A stretch of DNA of 64,000 nt from assembly GCA_963377175.1 (NCBI GenBank), contig CAUJNA010000857.1:401001-465000 (forward strand), read 5' to 3'. The notes below the pieces were generated by a model. The model did not search any database. It was not told where the DNA came from and saw only the letters and a program-made list of their open reading frames with translations. This stretch comes from Effrenium voratum (taxonomy: Eukaryota > Sar > Dinophyceae > Suessiales > Symbiodiniaceae). Position 1 is the stretch's first letter. Each line of letters opens with the position of its first letter. This document shows positions 1 to 10,762 of the stretch, one piece after another. A program made the position numbers and the translations under genes.

Positions 1-225
1 TCCCCTGGTTTAATTTTGACCCATACCCATTTCTCAGTTGCCAGGAACTGGGACTAAAAGGTGATCACCTTCTGCCATGACGAATTTATGAAAACCAAAA
101 GGTCAGATCAGGCCGATTCGCGTCGCTTTGAACTGAGGTTTAGATCTTGGACCATATGTTTCTAGTACCTAAGCGGCCCTGCGGATTTGGAGATCTGGCT
201 GGTGCTTGAGGTTTCCTGCTTGCTT

Positions 226-362
226 CTAGGGGTAACTTCCATTTCCATTCTGAACCCAGGGATCCGAATCTTTCTAGAAAACCACCAAAAACTCTGCGGA
301 AATGGCGATCGGCGTTTGAAAAGAACAATGGCTGAAAAGAATGAAAAGGAATCAACCCCTAG
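226..362. mobile_element. Family C inverted-repeat element, copy C1
   Basis: Starts CTAGGGGTAACTTCCATTTC and ends GGAATCAACCCCTAG; inner GGGATCCGAATCTTTCTAGA is shared by the family. Confidence 0.75.
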
Positions 363-451
363 ATTGTTTGTCACTTGGCAAGGAATATCTCAAAACAGAG
401 GCCCCTCCCGTTTTACCATGCGGCTAACCACAAGGAAACCAATCATTTTTA

Positions 452-552
452 CTGGGCTGTCCTCAGATCCCCCGCTAAAAGTTTGACTTTTAGTGAGTTA
501 GATGGAAATCCCCACTAAGCACCAAAAAGCTGGATGGCTGGGAACCACCAAG
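452..552. mobile_element. Family E repeat, copy E1
   Basis: Starts CTGGGCTGTCCTCAGATCC, contains GCTAAAAG...CTTTTAGTGAGTT and ends near GGCTGGGAACCACC. The second copy (E2) lies 160 bp away. Confidence 0.75.
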
Positions 553-613
553 TGGTCCGATTCTGAGAAACATACATTTGCTCCTTGGTCTTCCCCTTTT
601 CTCGTGGCCAGAC

Positions 614-711
614 CTTCAGGCAGCTCCCGACTCGCCTCAACCAACTCTTGGGCACTGCCAAGGCCGCCCTTGAGCCTCAGAAGATCGAATGCGCCCATGG
701 AGTGAATTAAG
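614..711 (-). CDS. Putative internal exon abutting an inverted-repeat element
   Basis: GC-rich island between family E copies. On the minus strand it reads MGAFDLLRLKGGLGSAQEL and onward without a stop. The 3' splice site would be CCCAG, formed by the last bases of element E2 (starting at 712), and the donor GAAG/GTCTGG. A plus-strand reading is also open, so strand is likely but not certain. Protein not recognised. Confidence 0.45.
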
Positions 712-828
712 CTGGGCTGTCCTCAGATCCCCCACTCCAAGTTTAACTTTTAGTGGGTTAAATGAAAATCCCCACTAAACAACACTAAAAAGCTAGAAAG
801 CTGAGGGGATGGCTGGGAACCACCAAGT
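712..828. mobile_element. Family E repeat, copy E2
   Basis: Same start and end as E1. Its first bases read CCCAG on minus and form the presumed 3' splice site of the exon at 614-711. Confidence 0.75.
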
Positions 829-879
829 GAGCTTGGATATTGCACTCTCTTTGGTGAACACCATTCTGGTGGGGATCTA

Positions 880-958
880 CTGTGGACGAAATCCTGCACC
901 ACTTGCAATAGTCACGATAAAAACCACCTACCAACTGCAGGAATTCGTCCATCCACAG
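880..958. mobile_element. Family B inverted-repeat element, copy B1
   Basis: Ends CTGTGGACGAAATCCTGCA and CAGGAATTCGTCCATCCACAG in inverted orientation, about 80 bp in total. Confidence 0.75.
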
Positions 959-2530
959 TCCACTAACAACTTTGAGGTGGTCCTCTATTGAAATTCATGG
1001 CCTGGTAATCATGTCAACCTTCAGCGATCTTGCCATTCATTCGGGTCAGTGTAACACATGGCTGTGGCTCAAAAAAGTGGTACCAACATGTACCAACCTT
1101 TGGGCTGCTTGGATGGAAACAAAAACCAAAACCTGCGTAACCCCGGCTCTTTAATTTTGAGCTACACCCACTTGACTCCAAGAAGCGATCATGCTCCGCC
1201 ACCTTTGTCGACAGCGGCATTGAATTGCCCGTGATCAAAGCAGAGGCAGCGAGATAGAGAAACAAAGTGACAGAGATGGGAAGGCGGAAAGCAAGACAGG
1301 CAAGCAAGCAAACAAATCAAGCCAACGAACAAACCAATTAACCAAACCAATATTGCTAGCAATTGCATGTTTATCTGGATCCCTATCCCTCACTCTCTCT
1401 CCATTCTCGGTCTGTGCCTTTCCGGACCGGCAACTCGCGGCATAAATAATCTCTGAGCGCGAGGAAAAAGAGAGGAGAGTGAATTAAGGCACCTCTGTCT
1501 CTCTCTTTCTCTCTCTTTCTCCCTCTCGCAGCCGCTCTCCCTGCTCATTTGTACTCCAGGAAATGGAGTTTTCAAGGGTTAATAGATGAAGCCCATGAAC
1601 GAAGATGGAGGTGAGACGGAATTCCAAGAGATGCCAAGGGATTTACATAGGCGAGAGCTTAAGGTGTCGGGAATCCCAGTTCTCTCTCCATGCCGCGCCA
1701 TAATCTGCTCGCGGGTGAGAGAGAAGGATAAAGATGAGAATAGAGGGTGACCAGGATCTCTATTCTAACAGAAATTAACTGGCTATTTGAAGATCGTGGA
1801 TACCCATCCCTTTCCCTCTCTTCCAATCTCAGGAATGACATGATGGAAGAGGTTCTAAGTGGAAAGGGATCCATCTATATCACCCATCACAATACGTTTA
1901 ATCATCGGCTCAAAAATAAGTAATTAACCAAAATGAAACCCTCGTAAATGGAAGCATGGACTAGAACCTGCGGTCCATATCCTGGTGCTTCAATGTTGTC
2001 CCAAGGTTTTGGGTAAAGAGAGTCAGATGAGCAAAGCGAGGGCGTGAACTGCCAGTCTGTTAACCCGTGACTACCTAGGGTTGGAGGCCATCCCTGTCCA
2101 ATGGTGCGAGCAAATGCAGCGGATGAAAGGGAACGACAAGGAATGGATGACGACAGAGGTTAACCGTGCACTCTCTCCATTCTCGCCTTCCCTTGCCTTG
2201 TCTACTCGCTCTTGGATTTCTGGCTAACACGGAGAAGGGAGAGAAGCGAGTCTTTCCTTCGTACCCTTTCTCGTCCAATATACACAGAACAAAGAGTCTG
2301 ACTCTGTTCGACTCCGGTCCATGCTTAGCTGGTGTTCAGCAGGGTATGAGGGAATGACCCCCTATAAACAACCCAACTCCCGTTAAAACACCGCCCCCAC
2401 CAACAAACACTCACCTTCCATGGGCCGAAACGGTGACGTTTCGAACCGCCAAAACAAGGGACTTAGAGCTGGATCCCTGGGTGATTCGCAGCAAGTTAGT
2501 GTACCTATGTCTACCCTATGTAATCTCGGT

Positions 2531-2620
2531 TGCTTCCTGCTCCCCTGCTAAAAGCTTCACTGTTGGTTTAATGGAAAACCCATTAGTTGGCAACAAGTCC
2601 TAACATCCCTTGGCAAAATG
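2531..2620. repeat. Family E-related repeat
   Basis: GCTCCCCTGCTAAAAGC ... TTGGTTTAATGG ... AAAACCCATTAGTTGGCA; similar stretches at 3945-4045 and 56878-56985, all followed by GTCCTAACATCCC. Confidence 0.6.
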
Positions 2621-2698
2621 CGCCAAGAAGGCAAAAACATATGACTCTGTTCGTTGCTCCTTCGTCTACCCCATCCACCCTTCCACCCTCTGCACAGA

Positions 2699-2820
2699 CC
2701 TTTGCGCGGGCCGTTGCACCGGCGCCGCCGGTCCGTGGCCATTTCTTCGCGCCCCAGGCCTCACTGAGCGCCCCGGCCGATGCAGGGCCGCAGCAAAGGA
2801 GCTCTTCGCGGCAGCCGACA
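2699..2820 (+). CDS. Possible exon (strand uncertain)
   Basis: A GC-rich island preceded by GCACAG and followed by ACAG/GTCCTC on plus, open in one plus frame (Ala/Pro/Arg-rich). The minus strand is also open. No family recognised; it could be a noncoding GC island. Confidence 0.25.
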
Positions 2821-5499
2821 GGTCCTCGGGATCGATCCCAGCGGGCTCCATGAAAACGGGTGTGGGGGTTCAGGTGTCCCATGCCTTCCCACAAAAATCA
2901 CGGGTCTGGGTTTCACAGGGTTTCCCTTTCCAAAAACGGGGGGCCTCTGGATATTGCCCAAAAAGGGGGGCCTCTGGGTATTGTGTGGGAGCTGGCAGTC
3001 CCAAATACCTTTTGAAGGAGAGAAGGCAAGCAAAAGGCGAATCACTATTTTGGGATTGCGAATATAGAGACACACCCATTTGGCTACTTGCAGTGGAAGC
3101 CTTTTTCAATGCTGCGGTGGTTCTCTGTGTCCTATTGAGTCATCCAAAAGTGAACCCAACTCATTTTGACCATTTCTCATCTGGTGGCTAAACAGAGATC
3201 TTCTCCGGATACTGTCCTGCTACTGGAAGGCTTGTGGCTATCGACAAACTAAGACAAGGGTAATGGGGAAGGACATAGGGCGGTCATCTTGCGCCCGCTT
3301 TCAGCTCTAGGGTCGCTATTACAGAGTGTTGTCCCAATTCAGAATCCTGCGACTGTTTTGAGGGTCGCTTCAATGGATATGGCTTTCAGAGAAAAACGAA
3401 CAACAGAAACAACACGCTGCCAAAGAAAGAAAAACGATACCTGAAGCAGTTGGAGGAGACACGAAGTACTGCCTACAAGGGCTTAACGGAAATAGAATGG
3501 GGTTTGAGGGTGAACTTACAAACCAAATCAAACCATGATCAGAATTTAATGTGTGCAAGTATCTAGACCCTTATATGGGTATGAGTCAAAATTAAACAAC
3601 CAAAAAAAACACAGCATTTACTCCATGCTTCCTACCAGGTTTCCATTCTGGGTACCTTGTTTTGATTCACAGCCATATTGTTCTGGGAACAAAGGGAACC
3701 AGAGTGTACCATGATCAAAACATGATGTGTGTAAGTATCATAAGACCCACATATTGCCTGGGAATGCTACCCATAATGTTACAACCATGATGGTCACAGA
3801 TATTACCGTCAACCAAATTTGATGTGTGTTCCTTGGGAGCATAATTACCATAATGGTCTTACGTAATTACCATTCATTGGAGGTCTAATTAAAGCATATC
3901 TAGAGCGTAAGTATGATAAGACCCAAATCTTCCCCTGCATATATCTCGTTGCGTTCTGCTCCCCTGCTAAAAGTGAATAACTTTTCGTGGTTTAGTGGAA
4001 ACTCCAAAGTTGTTAAAAAGTTAAAGTCCTAACATCCCTTGGCAAGATGCAAAGATATAATGAAACCCATTGGTTGGCAAAAAGTTGAAGTCCTCCAAGC
4101 AAGATGCGCCAAAGATGTAATGTTACAAGCATCATGGCCATAGACCCAAGAATTTTCCCCTGGGAACCATGGCGCTCTGAGGCCAGCACCCCGCCCCGGC
4201 GACCATGGCCTGCAGGAGCTGATCCCACGAAAGGAAAGACCAAAAGCTGAGCGCGTCATAGGGCGTCCGCTTGGAAATCGATGGGCTTCCCTGGGTGGTG
4301 AAAAACCATGTGAGGTTTTCCCAGGAATCGATTTTTCGAAACCAAGACTACCAAAAAGGACACCTATGGTGATCGCCTCTTGGGTTGCCATGACCAAAAA
4401 TAGAAAAACCTACAAAAACGTGTTTGGGAAACTAGAAGGTCCAAAGGTCGATTTGCTCTGGAGAAGTGAGTATGACAAAATGCGGGTTGGCTCACTTGCA
4501 ATGTATACAGGCCCTCTATACCTCCATGCCTCCATACCATGAAGCACGCCAATGTATGGGGGCCGCATGCGAGGCCCACCCCACTATTGACATGAGCCTT
4601 TTGCAAGTGCAATATATATAATCATGAATCGATGTGCGACAACGGTCGTTCGCATGGGCAAACTGTCGCGATGACAGGGGGACATGGTTGCCAAAGGCCA
4701 ACGCAGTTGACAAAAACTCTATCTGTTCAAGGAGACGGAAACCACGATGCTTCTCTCCCAGTGAACTGTCAGCTAGACTTGATTCAGAACCAAACATCGG
4801 ACTCAGCGAATGTGCATCTGCTCTATGTGCCAAATGCCCGGTGGGTTTCCCAAATTTGACCCTGGGGGGGGACAGCAACGCATATGTCCAAGAGTGATCG
4901 AGTCCCTTCAAAACCAACAGGGGAAAAAACAACTCTTAAGCACATGGAAGGTGTTCTCGGATGGATTCCTCCGCGGGCTTCCGGAGGCCCAAGACTGAAG
5001 CGCGCATATTTTGGGGCGTTTTTCCCCCCCCCCCCCCAACCAATTCACCCCACACGGTTCTGGGTGGGTTTGGGGGATCCCGTAGTTCAGAAGTCTGACA
5101 TGGGTGTGAGCCAGCTTGGTCCAATCAGCTTGGCTTCCGTCAAGACCTCACCACGGGATTTGGCCCAAGTGTGGGGTGATTCCCCCCCTCCCTGGGACCC
5201 TCCCCGCGGTTTTTTGTGTTTTGTGGAAATATAAGAGGGATGTGTCAGGCAACATTTTGTGATTTGGACCTTCCAGAGACTCAAGTCGAGTTGTTTTCTC
5301 CGCAAGGACCCATGCATGTGCGGCCCAGAGGCCTTCAGCGCTAGCCTCCCCCAAAGAAGAGTTTTGGTGGTCGGTCCTTCTTCCCCTCAAACCAACCCCG
5401 ATGCCCAGTGTCACACAAATTCCAAGGAAAAAAACACAAACATTGGTCGAACCCTTACCCAAAAAAAAATGAAAAAAGGGCGCCGCTGGGCAACTGGGA
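2821..5499. other. Intergenic or intronic DNA with E-related repeats
   Basis: Holds a tandem GGGGGCCTCTGG-type duplication near 2940-2975, the E-related repeat at 3945 and a C12 run near 5027. The GC-rich patch at about 4180-4260 has an open plus frame but no clear splice borders. Nothing firm. Confidence 0.45.
3945..4045. repeat. Family E-related repeat
   Basis: Shares CTGCTCCCCTGCTAAAAG and GTCCTAACATCCCTTGGCAA with 2531-2640. No coding. Confidence 0.6.
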
Positions 5500-5586
5500 C
5501 CGAGTGGCAGCCCTCTGCTTTGGGCTCCCGCCGTCCACGATGGCCACGCTGGCCACGGAGCCGTCCACCACGGCATGCCAGGTGTC
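5500..5586 (-). CDS. Putative internal exon
   Basis: Minus strand after GGTTAG reads DTWHAVVDGSVASVAIVDGG and continues into a Gln/Arg-rich stretch; the 5' splice position is unclear. The peptide has a regular hydrophobic pattern but I do not recognise it. GC content contrasts with the poly-C and poly-A-rich surroundings. Confidence 0.4.
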
Positions 5587-5657
5587 CTAACCCAAACGGC
5601 CAGTTCAAAACGGAGGGCTTGGCCAATCCCAAGCTTTCACGGGGAAAACCGCTTTTT

Positions 5658-5800
5658 CTAGGGGTACCTTCCATTTCCATTCTTTCCAGGGATCCGAATC
5701 TTTCTAAAAAGCCACCGGAAAAAAAGAAGAAAAAACACGGGGAAAAAGATTCGGTTTTTGAAAGAACGATGGTTGAACAGAATGGGGAATCAACCCCTAG
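5658..5800. mobile_element. Family C inverted-repeat element, copy C2
   Basis: CTAGGGGTACCTTCCATTTC at the start and GGGGAATCAACCCCTAG at the end; close match to C1. Confidence 0.8.
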
Positions 5801-7746
5801 ACTTTTGACCTGGGATGTCCCTTTTTCTGGTCCACTTATAAGTTCACAACTCTTAGTGGGTTAAATTCTGAACCAAACCACTAAACAGAACAGAAACAAA
5901 TACAAGCCTAAGTTGAACCGAACTCGGCTGGGAAAGCTACAGGGACCGGAACCTTTCGTAATTCAAACTAAATGTCTTGCACTGAGAACTCCAACAAACC
6001 TCCGGTAGGATACCTCCAGAGTCAGGATTTGGATCATGGACCAATTCGATTTGGTGCTCCAAGAATGCCTGACATCCCCTTCATAGGCTGGCACAAGGCG
6101 ACAGGATCCGAATGCGTGTCTGTTAGGGGACGCCCCAAAATGGTTGTCATTTCAGGTTTCCTTTAAAACCACCAAACAAAGGGACCCTCAAAGAAAGATA
6201 GACCCAAATATTTCTGACAACCCCCCAGTTTTGCTGGTTTGTGCGCATGATTCTCTGGATTGGGAGTGTTTCTGTATAGGTAAAGAAACCAACAATGTCT
6301 CTGGCAATGTTGGGCGTTGGTCCTCTGGCCCCCGGAATTGTTAGAGTCAGTTTGGGTGGCTGAAGCTTTGCAGCTTGGGTCGTGTCAGCTTCCATCTGGG
6401 CTATAGGCTTGAGAGACCTTTGGTCTAGAAGCGATCAAGGGATGGAAACAACGTGGCAAGTGTCGGCCCAGAAACGGAGTGTTTCCCATCCACAGTATGC
6501 AGCCTTGTCTCCTCGGCTGACTTGTCTCCTTCTAAAGGCGCTAATATTTCGGCTGAGACCCCCACCCCAATACCATCAACATGACGATCTAGATGCACAC
6601 TTGGGCATCGCCCGAAAATCCATGATCTTTTCCATCCAGCCAGCTGAAAATTGCTATCAAAGCAATTCATCTCGGTGACTTCAAACAATGGTCGCCTGAC
6701 AGGAAGGACAGCTTTGAGAGCAACCGACATTGGTCTAGCCCAAGGTACACAGGGTGCAAAGCCTCTTGCGCTGTAAAAGACCTCTCGCGCCAATAAGCAG
6801 ACCTCCACTGTTTGCCTACCCGGTAGCCTCGAACCCAGGGATGGGTTGAAAATGTCCTCCAAAAAACGGAGCCCTGGGTTTAAGCCCAGCTTGCAGTCAA
6901 AAAGTGGACTCTCAATAGGGATGGTTCATGTCCTCCAAAAGGAGAACCCCTGGGTTTAAGCCCAGCTTGGGGTAGTCAAAAAATAGACCCCTGTCAATGA
7001 GACACTCTTTGACTCTTCGTAGTTAGTGGGGCCTGACCCAGCAAGCCCAGTTACTCACTTCACACTTCCAGAGTGGATTGGCCAGTCCAAACAGCTCCTA
7101 TACCACTAAATTGGTCTTCACAAAGCTTTAAGTCCAGGAACTCGGGGAGTGAGGCAAAGCTTCGCCTGCAACCACTTCGGGAGTTTTGGAGTCCAGGAAT
7201 TCGAAAATCTGCGCACACCAAAACAGACTCGCAGGAGCTTCATGGCTCCAATCACATGATCTCCAATCAACGACTTAGATAACCATTTCCTAGGTTCTGG
7301 AAAATTGGCACTGGCAAAAAAAACCAGCCGTGCAGGATCAACAAGCAACCGTGATTCTAAAAAAAACACATGATTCAAAGTTGCTGCTTGGAATCAGAAC
7401 CCTCCGAATTGGGCCTAGCTCTTTCTGTGCCTCACCAATCTTTTCAGGCCAAGCTGAGCAGAACCAAAACCTGTATCGCCCCGTGGGGAAGAGCAATGAA
7501 TCATACGCATGGTCCAAACTGTTTGCAGATGGGAAAGAAAGAGCCACAGTTCCCTACACACGAATTTACGGTAACATTGAAGGGTAATGGCCACACCAGC
7601 AGTACCTATTGACCCTGAATATTTAATCAGGTGCTTTGGACATCGCACACATGAACAGTAGTTGCCCGGTAGAGTATGCAATTCAGGGAGGCAATCAGCC
7701 AGATCATTGCAAGTGCTGCCGCGAATCGATCAGCAATGAAATAAAA
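5801..7746. other. Left flank of the retrotransposon, no gene seen
   Basis: A duplicated TGTCCTCCAAAA...CCTGGGTTTAAGCCCAGCTT motif at about 6848-6890 and 6929-6970. No exon-like island with clean borders. Confidence 0.5.
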
Positions 7747-8125
7747 TGTGATTCGGGCACGAACCTGTGCCCAGGCAATGGGTAAGTTGGGGTAAACAAG
7801 CCACAAAAGAAAGGTTCCCCAAAAGCAAACCAATCCCCGGTCCCAAAGATCAGGGTTTCCCACACACCAGAGAACAACAACCAAAGGAAAACAAACCAAA
7901 CCAGAAAAGGATACCCGCAACCTAGATCGACGATGAACCGCACGGGCGATCCCCACCAACCTACCCCGGGCCGAAGTCTCTTTCTCCTCCGACACGAAGG
8001 CGGTCGACGTGAGGGCCCGGCGACGCTCATCCGAGGCGCGCCGGATCCAAAACTTGAGCCAAAACACCACAGGTCGGTCACTAACGCGACGTCCCTGATG
8101 ATGATATGAACCATGGCTAATCACA
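7747..8125 (-). repeat. 3' LTR of the retrotransposon
   Basis: This 379-bp copy matches 31240-31623. Ends are TGTGATT and AATCACA, a 7-bp perfect terminal inverted repeat that includes the usual TG...CA. Roughly the first 165 and last 80 bases (plus-strand order) are nearly identical to the other LTR, while the middle (about 7930-8060) is strongly diverged. It contains one GNUA hairpin at 8077-8090, also present in the other LTR. Minus orientation is inferred from the ORFs and the polypurine tract. Confidence 0.93.
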
Positions 8126-8133
8126 CCCCCCTC
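8126..8133 (-). promoter_or_regulatory. Polypurine tract for plus-strand priming
   Basis: On the element's sense strand the bases directly upstream of the 3' LTR read GAGGGGGG and then TGTGATT. A purine run touching the 3' LTR is the expected primer for second-strand synthesis by the element's RT and RNase H. Position and composition fit; function is inferred. Confidence 0.75.
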
Positions 8134-8140
8134 ACGAGGA

Positions 8141-8158
8141 GCCCGTCATATGACGGGC
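8141..8158. repeat. Perfect 18-bp palindrome beside the polypurine tract
   Basis: GCCCGTCAT is followed directly by its reverse complement ATGACGGGC, with no spacer. It lies 8 bp from the polypurine tract. It could be a dimeric protein-binding site in DNA or a hairpin/kissing-dimer site in RNA; nothing decides between them. Confidence 0.85.
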
Positions 8159-8441
8159 GGAGCGTGCCATTTACTGATAGGATTTAACTGCTCGCATGCG
8201 TCCGCAAACAGCTGGACACTACCGCCGTCAGCGGTGGAGCAAACCCACAAAGGCAGTTGCGCGACATCCCGGGCATTAAATTCCCGCCACCACCCCGAAT
8301 TAATCGGGGTAACGCTGTCCAACAAACCTTGTGGAAAAGTCCACATGACGACACTAGGTCACAACTGTTTGCATCAACAATGCAAGAAGTTTAATTCTTA
8401 TCAGAAGCCATGAAATAAAAGATAACGTATGTCCATTAGTA

Positions 8442-8461
8442 CCCTCGCCTAACGGCAAGAG
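8442..8461 (-). repeat. GNUA hairpin in the 3' UTR, 8 pairs
   Basis: Loop TAAC on plus (GUUA in RNA). Pairs run outward c-g, c-g, g-c, c-a, t-a, c-g, c-a, c-g on plus; the two c-a positions become U-G wobbles in the minus-strand RNA. It lies outside any ORF. Confidence 0.8.
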
Positions 8462-8710
8462 GTACTCCTGACCATGCGTACCTGAATAAAAATGCTTGAA
8501 TTCAGCAAACCCGGGAGTAACCCCCCATCAGTTTGCTTTCCCTCTCACTCACACTGCTCCCTGATGAACACGTCCAGCAGCCCAGCAGCGGTATGGGAGA
8601 GACATGACCTCCGCGCCTCAGCGGTCCGGGAGGAACATCACCACCTCCGCACCGCGCCGACCATTGGAGAACGGACGCAAGCCTATCGGCCGCAATCCTC
8701 GTGACTCAGC

Positions 8711-10762
8711 CTACCGGCTATCGTCACGTCTCCTCCGGTCACGTCCGCCCCGCGCACGGTCCCTATCACGATCCCTCTCGGATCTCCTGCGATCATCTCG
8801 CCTTCGATCTCGCTCCCGATCGAGTGATTCATCATCACGACGATCACGAGCATCGTCCCTCCTCCGGTCTCGCTCATCCTCGCGCCGTGGACGGTATCTG
8901 CGCCTCCTTGACTCCCTGGAATCCCTGGTGTCCACGGTCCTAACGGACCTCCGAGAAGGAGTACGGGAAACATCCGATTCCCTACGCCTCCTCCCAGATC
9001 GAGAGTTCGTCACGATCTGGTTGAGAGCCTCCAGTGCCGACGCGTCCTCACCATTCCTGATGAAATCCCTGACCTGCTTGTTCAGCACTCTGTTGGTGGA
9101 GATCGACAAGAAAGCGTCCACCACCGAACTCTCAGGCAGCACCAGAAAGTGACCCTCCACCGGGCTCGCCGCGGCCCGCTCAGCAGACTGCAGCCGGATC
9201 TCCCCGCCTTCAGGCTTCTTTGCCATCGCCTTGGAGGCCGTCAAAGGCGCTACCGCATCCTTTGCCGAAGATCTGCCAAGCGCGGAGTGAAGATCATCCC
9301 CGCTAGCTTCTCTCGCTGCCGCACCTGGTCTGCTGTCGACGTCGCCAGGCCTCGTGGACGCCTCCCGCTTTGTCGACTCCTTCGCAGCCTCGTCGGGATC
9401 CCAACGGGATTTCCTTTCTCTCTTCTGCCCTTCGGCCGACCCGCGGCTACCGCCGGGAGCGTCACCTCCGCCTGTCTTCTCCTTCTTGACCTCAACCTTC
9501 GGTTCGGCCTGCTTCGTCTCCTTAGCCACAGCTTTTGGAGCCGGAGCACTCTTCGCCTCAGATGCTGAAGCAGCCTTCCCTCTCGGCTCGGCCTTAGGAA
9601 CCGGGGTCATTTTAGCCTTAGCACTCGGCCTGGCCCCTTCAACCACCATCTCGGCCCAAGACTTCTTCGGCTGAGCTGCTGCTGTATCAACCTCCATTGG
9701 AGCAGGTCCAGCATCATCCTTCGCCTTTGGGACAGATGGGCTACCGCCCTTACCAGATCCTTTACCTGGCACTTCACCTGATTTTGGTGGTGGGCCGGAA
9801 GGACTACCGCCCTTACCGCCCTTTTCCCCCTTCTTCCCTTTTCCTTTTCCGCCCTTGGGGACCGGCTCCTGCTTGGGACCAGGACCCGGCGCAGCATGAT
9901 GCACCGATTGGAGTCCCTCGATGTCCACGTTCAATGGTTCGGGTTGACGACCGTCAAGAACCGTCCTCACCCTTTCGTCACTAACGTAGACGAACGGGTC
10001 ACGGAAGGGTGCGGGAGGCTCCGACTGTCCGGCGCTGATCGCCTTCTGCACCTTGGCTATCGCCTCCTTCAACCTCTTCTTCTCATCGTACCCTGTCTCC
10101 GATACCATGTACTTCCTGAGCTGCGAGATCAACGCATGACTCTCCAGGATGTCCACGTCCTTTCGATGGGTCGGGTACAATGGGGTCAGATGACCAGCCG
10201 CGGAACCAATCACGTATGCCATCGGAATATAGAATGACAAGTACGTGTCATGACGAGCGAACTTCCTAACGGAAGTCGTCATACGCCTACCCCACTGAGC
10301 AGCGTGTCTTGGGTTGGCCCGGAAGTACTCCGTGACCGACTCAAATTTATCGACTTGGTTGGTCTTGATCAGGTGCTTCGCCACCCACTTCTCCACAAAC
10401 GCATCCGAGGCCGAAATCCCGGACACATAGGAGAATTGGAAGAGCACCTTCGCCAGCTCATCCCACGCCGCATCGACACCTCCCTTGTCTTCACCAAGAT
10501 AAGGGGGAAGTCTGATGCCGCTCTGCACCGTCATCCTTAGATCGGATGCCATTGAATAGGAAATCAAATTCCTCTTGATGACTCCGACCACTTCGGAGGG
10601 AATCCTCCTGGGCTTGAACTGCCCCATGGTCCTCACCCACTCCGGCACGATGTGGCACTTTCGAAGTCCTTTTCCTCCGCGTTGGGGATAAAGTTCGGGT
10701 AAAAGACCGGGAGCGCGCACCCGGGACACAAGTGCATCCCATTCGGCATCAATTCTGCGCAC
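8711..10762 (-). CDS. Retrotransposon 3' ORF-Z: unknown protein with an Arg/Asp-rich tail
   Basis: An open frame of about 683 codons, the last in the element; I recognise no family. The first 290 residues or so look folded (hydrophobic, with Trp, Tyr and Phe). From about 300 to 380 it is Gly/Lys/Pro-rich, then low-complexity Lys/Ala/Glu, and the last 110 residues are dominated by Arg-Asp and Arg-Ser pairs like RS/RD-domain RNA-binding proteins. A basic RNA- or DNA-binding role is an inference from composition. The first usable codon is GTG, so it probably has no start of its own and is entered by a -1 shift from the overlapping ORF-Y, within 10633-10762 (sense-strand A run at 10670-10673). 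Its stop codon sits in the loop/stem of a GNUA hairpin. Confidence 0.75.
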   Translation of the reverse strand: MRRIDAEWDALVSRVRAPGLLPELYPQRGGKGLRKCHIVPEWVRTMGQFKPRRIPSEVVGVIKRNLISYSMASDLRMTVQSGIRLPPYLGEDKGGVDAAWDELAKVLFQFSYVSGISASDAFVEKWVAKHLIKTNQVDKFESVTEYFRANPRHAAQWGRRMTTSVRKFARHDTYLSFYIPMAYVIGSAAGHLTPLYPTHRKDVDILESHALISQLRKYMVSETGYDEKKRLKEAIAKVQKAISAGQSEPPAPFRDPFVYVSDERVRTVLDGRQPEPLNVDIEGLQSVHHAAPGPGPKQEPVPKGGKGKGKKGEKGGKGGSPSGPPPKSGEVPGKGSGKGGSPSVPKAKDDAGPAPMEVDTAAAQPKKSWAEMVVEGARPSAKAKMTPVPKAEPRGKAASASEAKSAPAPKAVAKETKQAEPKVEVKKEKTGGGDAPGGSRGSAEGQKRERKSRWDPDEAAKESTKREASTRPGDVDSRPGAAAREASGDDLHSALGRSSAKDAVAPLTASKAMAKKPEGGEIRLQSAERAAASPVEGHFLVLPESSVVDAFLSISTNRVLNKQVRDFIRNGEDASALEALNQIVTNSRSGRRRRESDVSRTPSRRSVRTVDTRDSRESRRRRYRPRREDERDRRRDDARDRRDDESLDRERDRRRDDRRRSERDRDRDRARGGRDRRRRDDSR

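Larger units (their letters stand above)
1..613. other. Intron-like DNA with elements C1 and E1
   Basis: No convincing gene. Position 1-40 carries a TTTAATTTTGACCCATACCC motif that recurs, with changes, at about 1150, 3575 (inverted) and 44615, so it is probably an old dispersed repeat. Confidence 0.5.
829..2698. other. Intergenic or intronic DNA
   Basis: Contains element B1, a CT-rich stretch at 1380-1570 and repeat fragments. No gene or RNA gene seen. Confidence 0.5.
8134..8710 (-). other. 3' untranslated region of the retrotransposon, rich in inverted repeats
   Basis: This noncoding stretch of about 580 bp separates the last sense ORF from the polypurine tract. It holds a perfect 18-bp palindrome at 8141-8158, inverted repeats at 8221-8235 (5-bp arms), 8292-8310 (7-bp arms, loop ATTAA) and 8369-8385 (6-bp arms, loop CAACA), and GNUA-loop hairpins at 8442-8461, 8513-8526 and 8680-8691. 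A further GNUA hairpin at 8707-8720 overlaps the stop codon of the ORF above. I see no ORF here. Confidence 0.7.

Noticed and set aside
8711..9152. Arg/Ser-rich ORF on plus (8604-9152)
   Set aside because: Antisense of the Arg/Asp-rich tail of ORF-Z; the minus frame is continuous with a 683-codon ORF.
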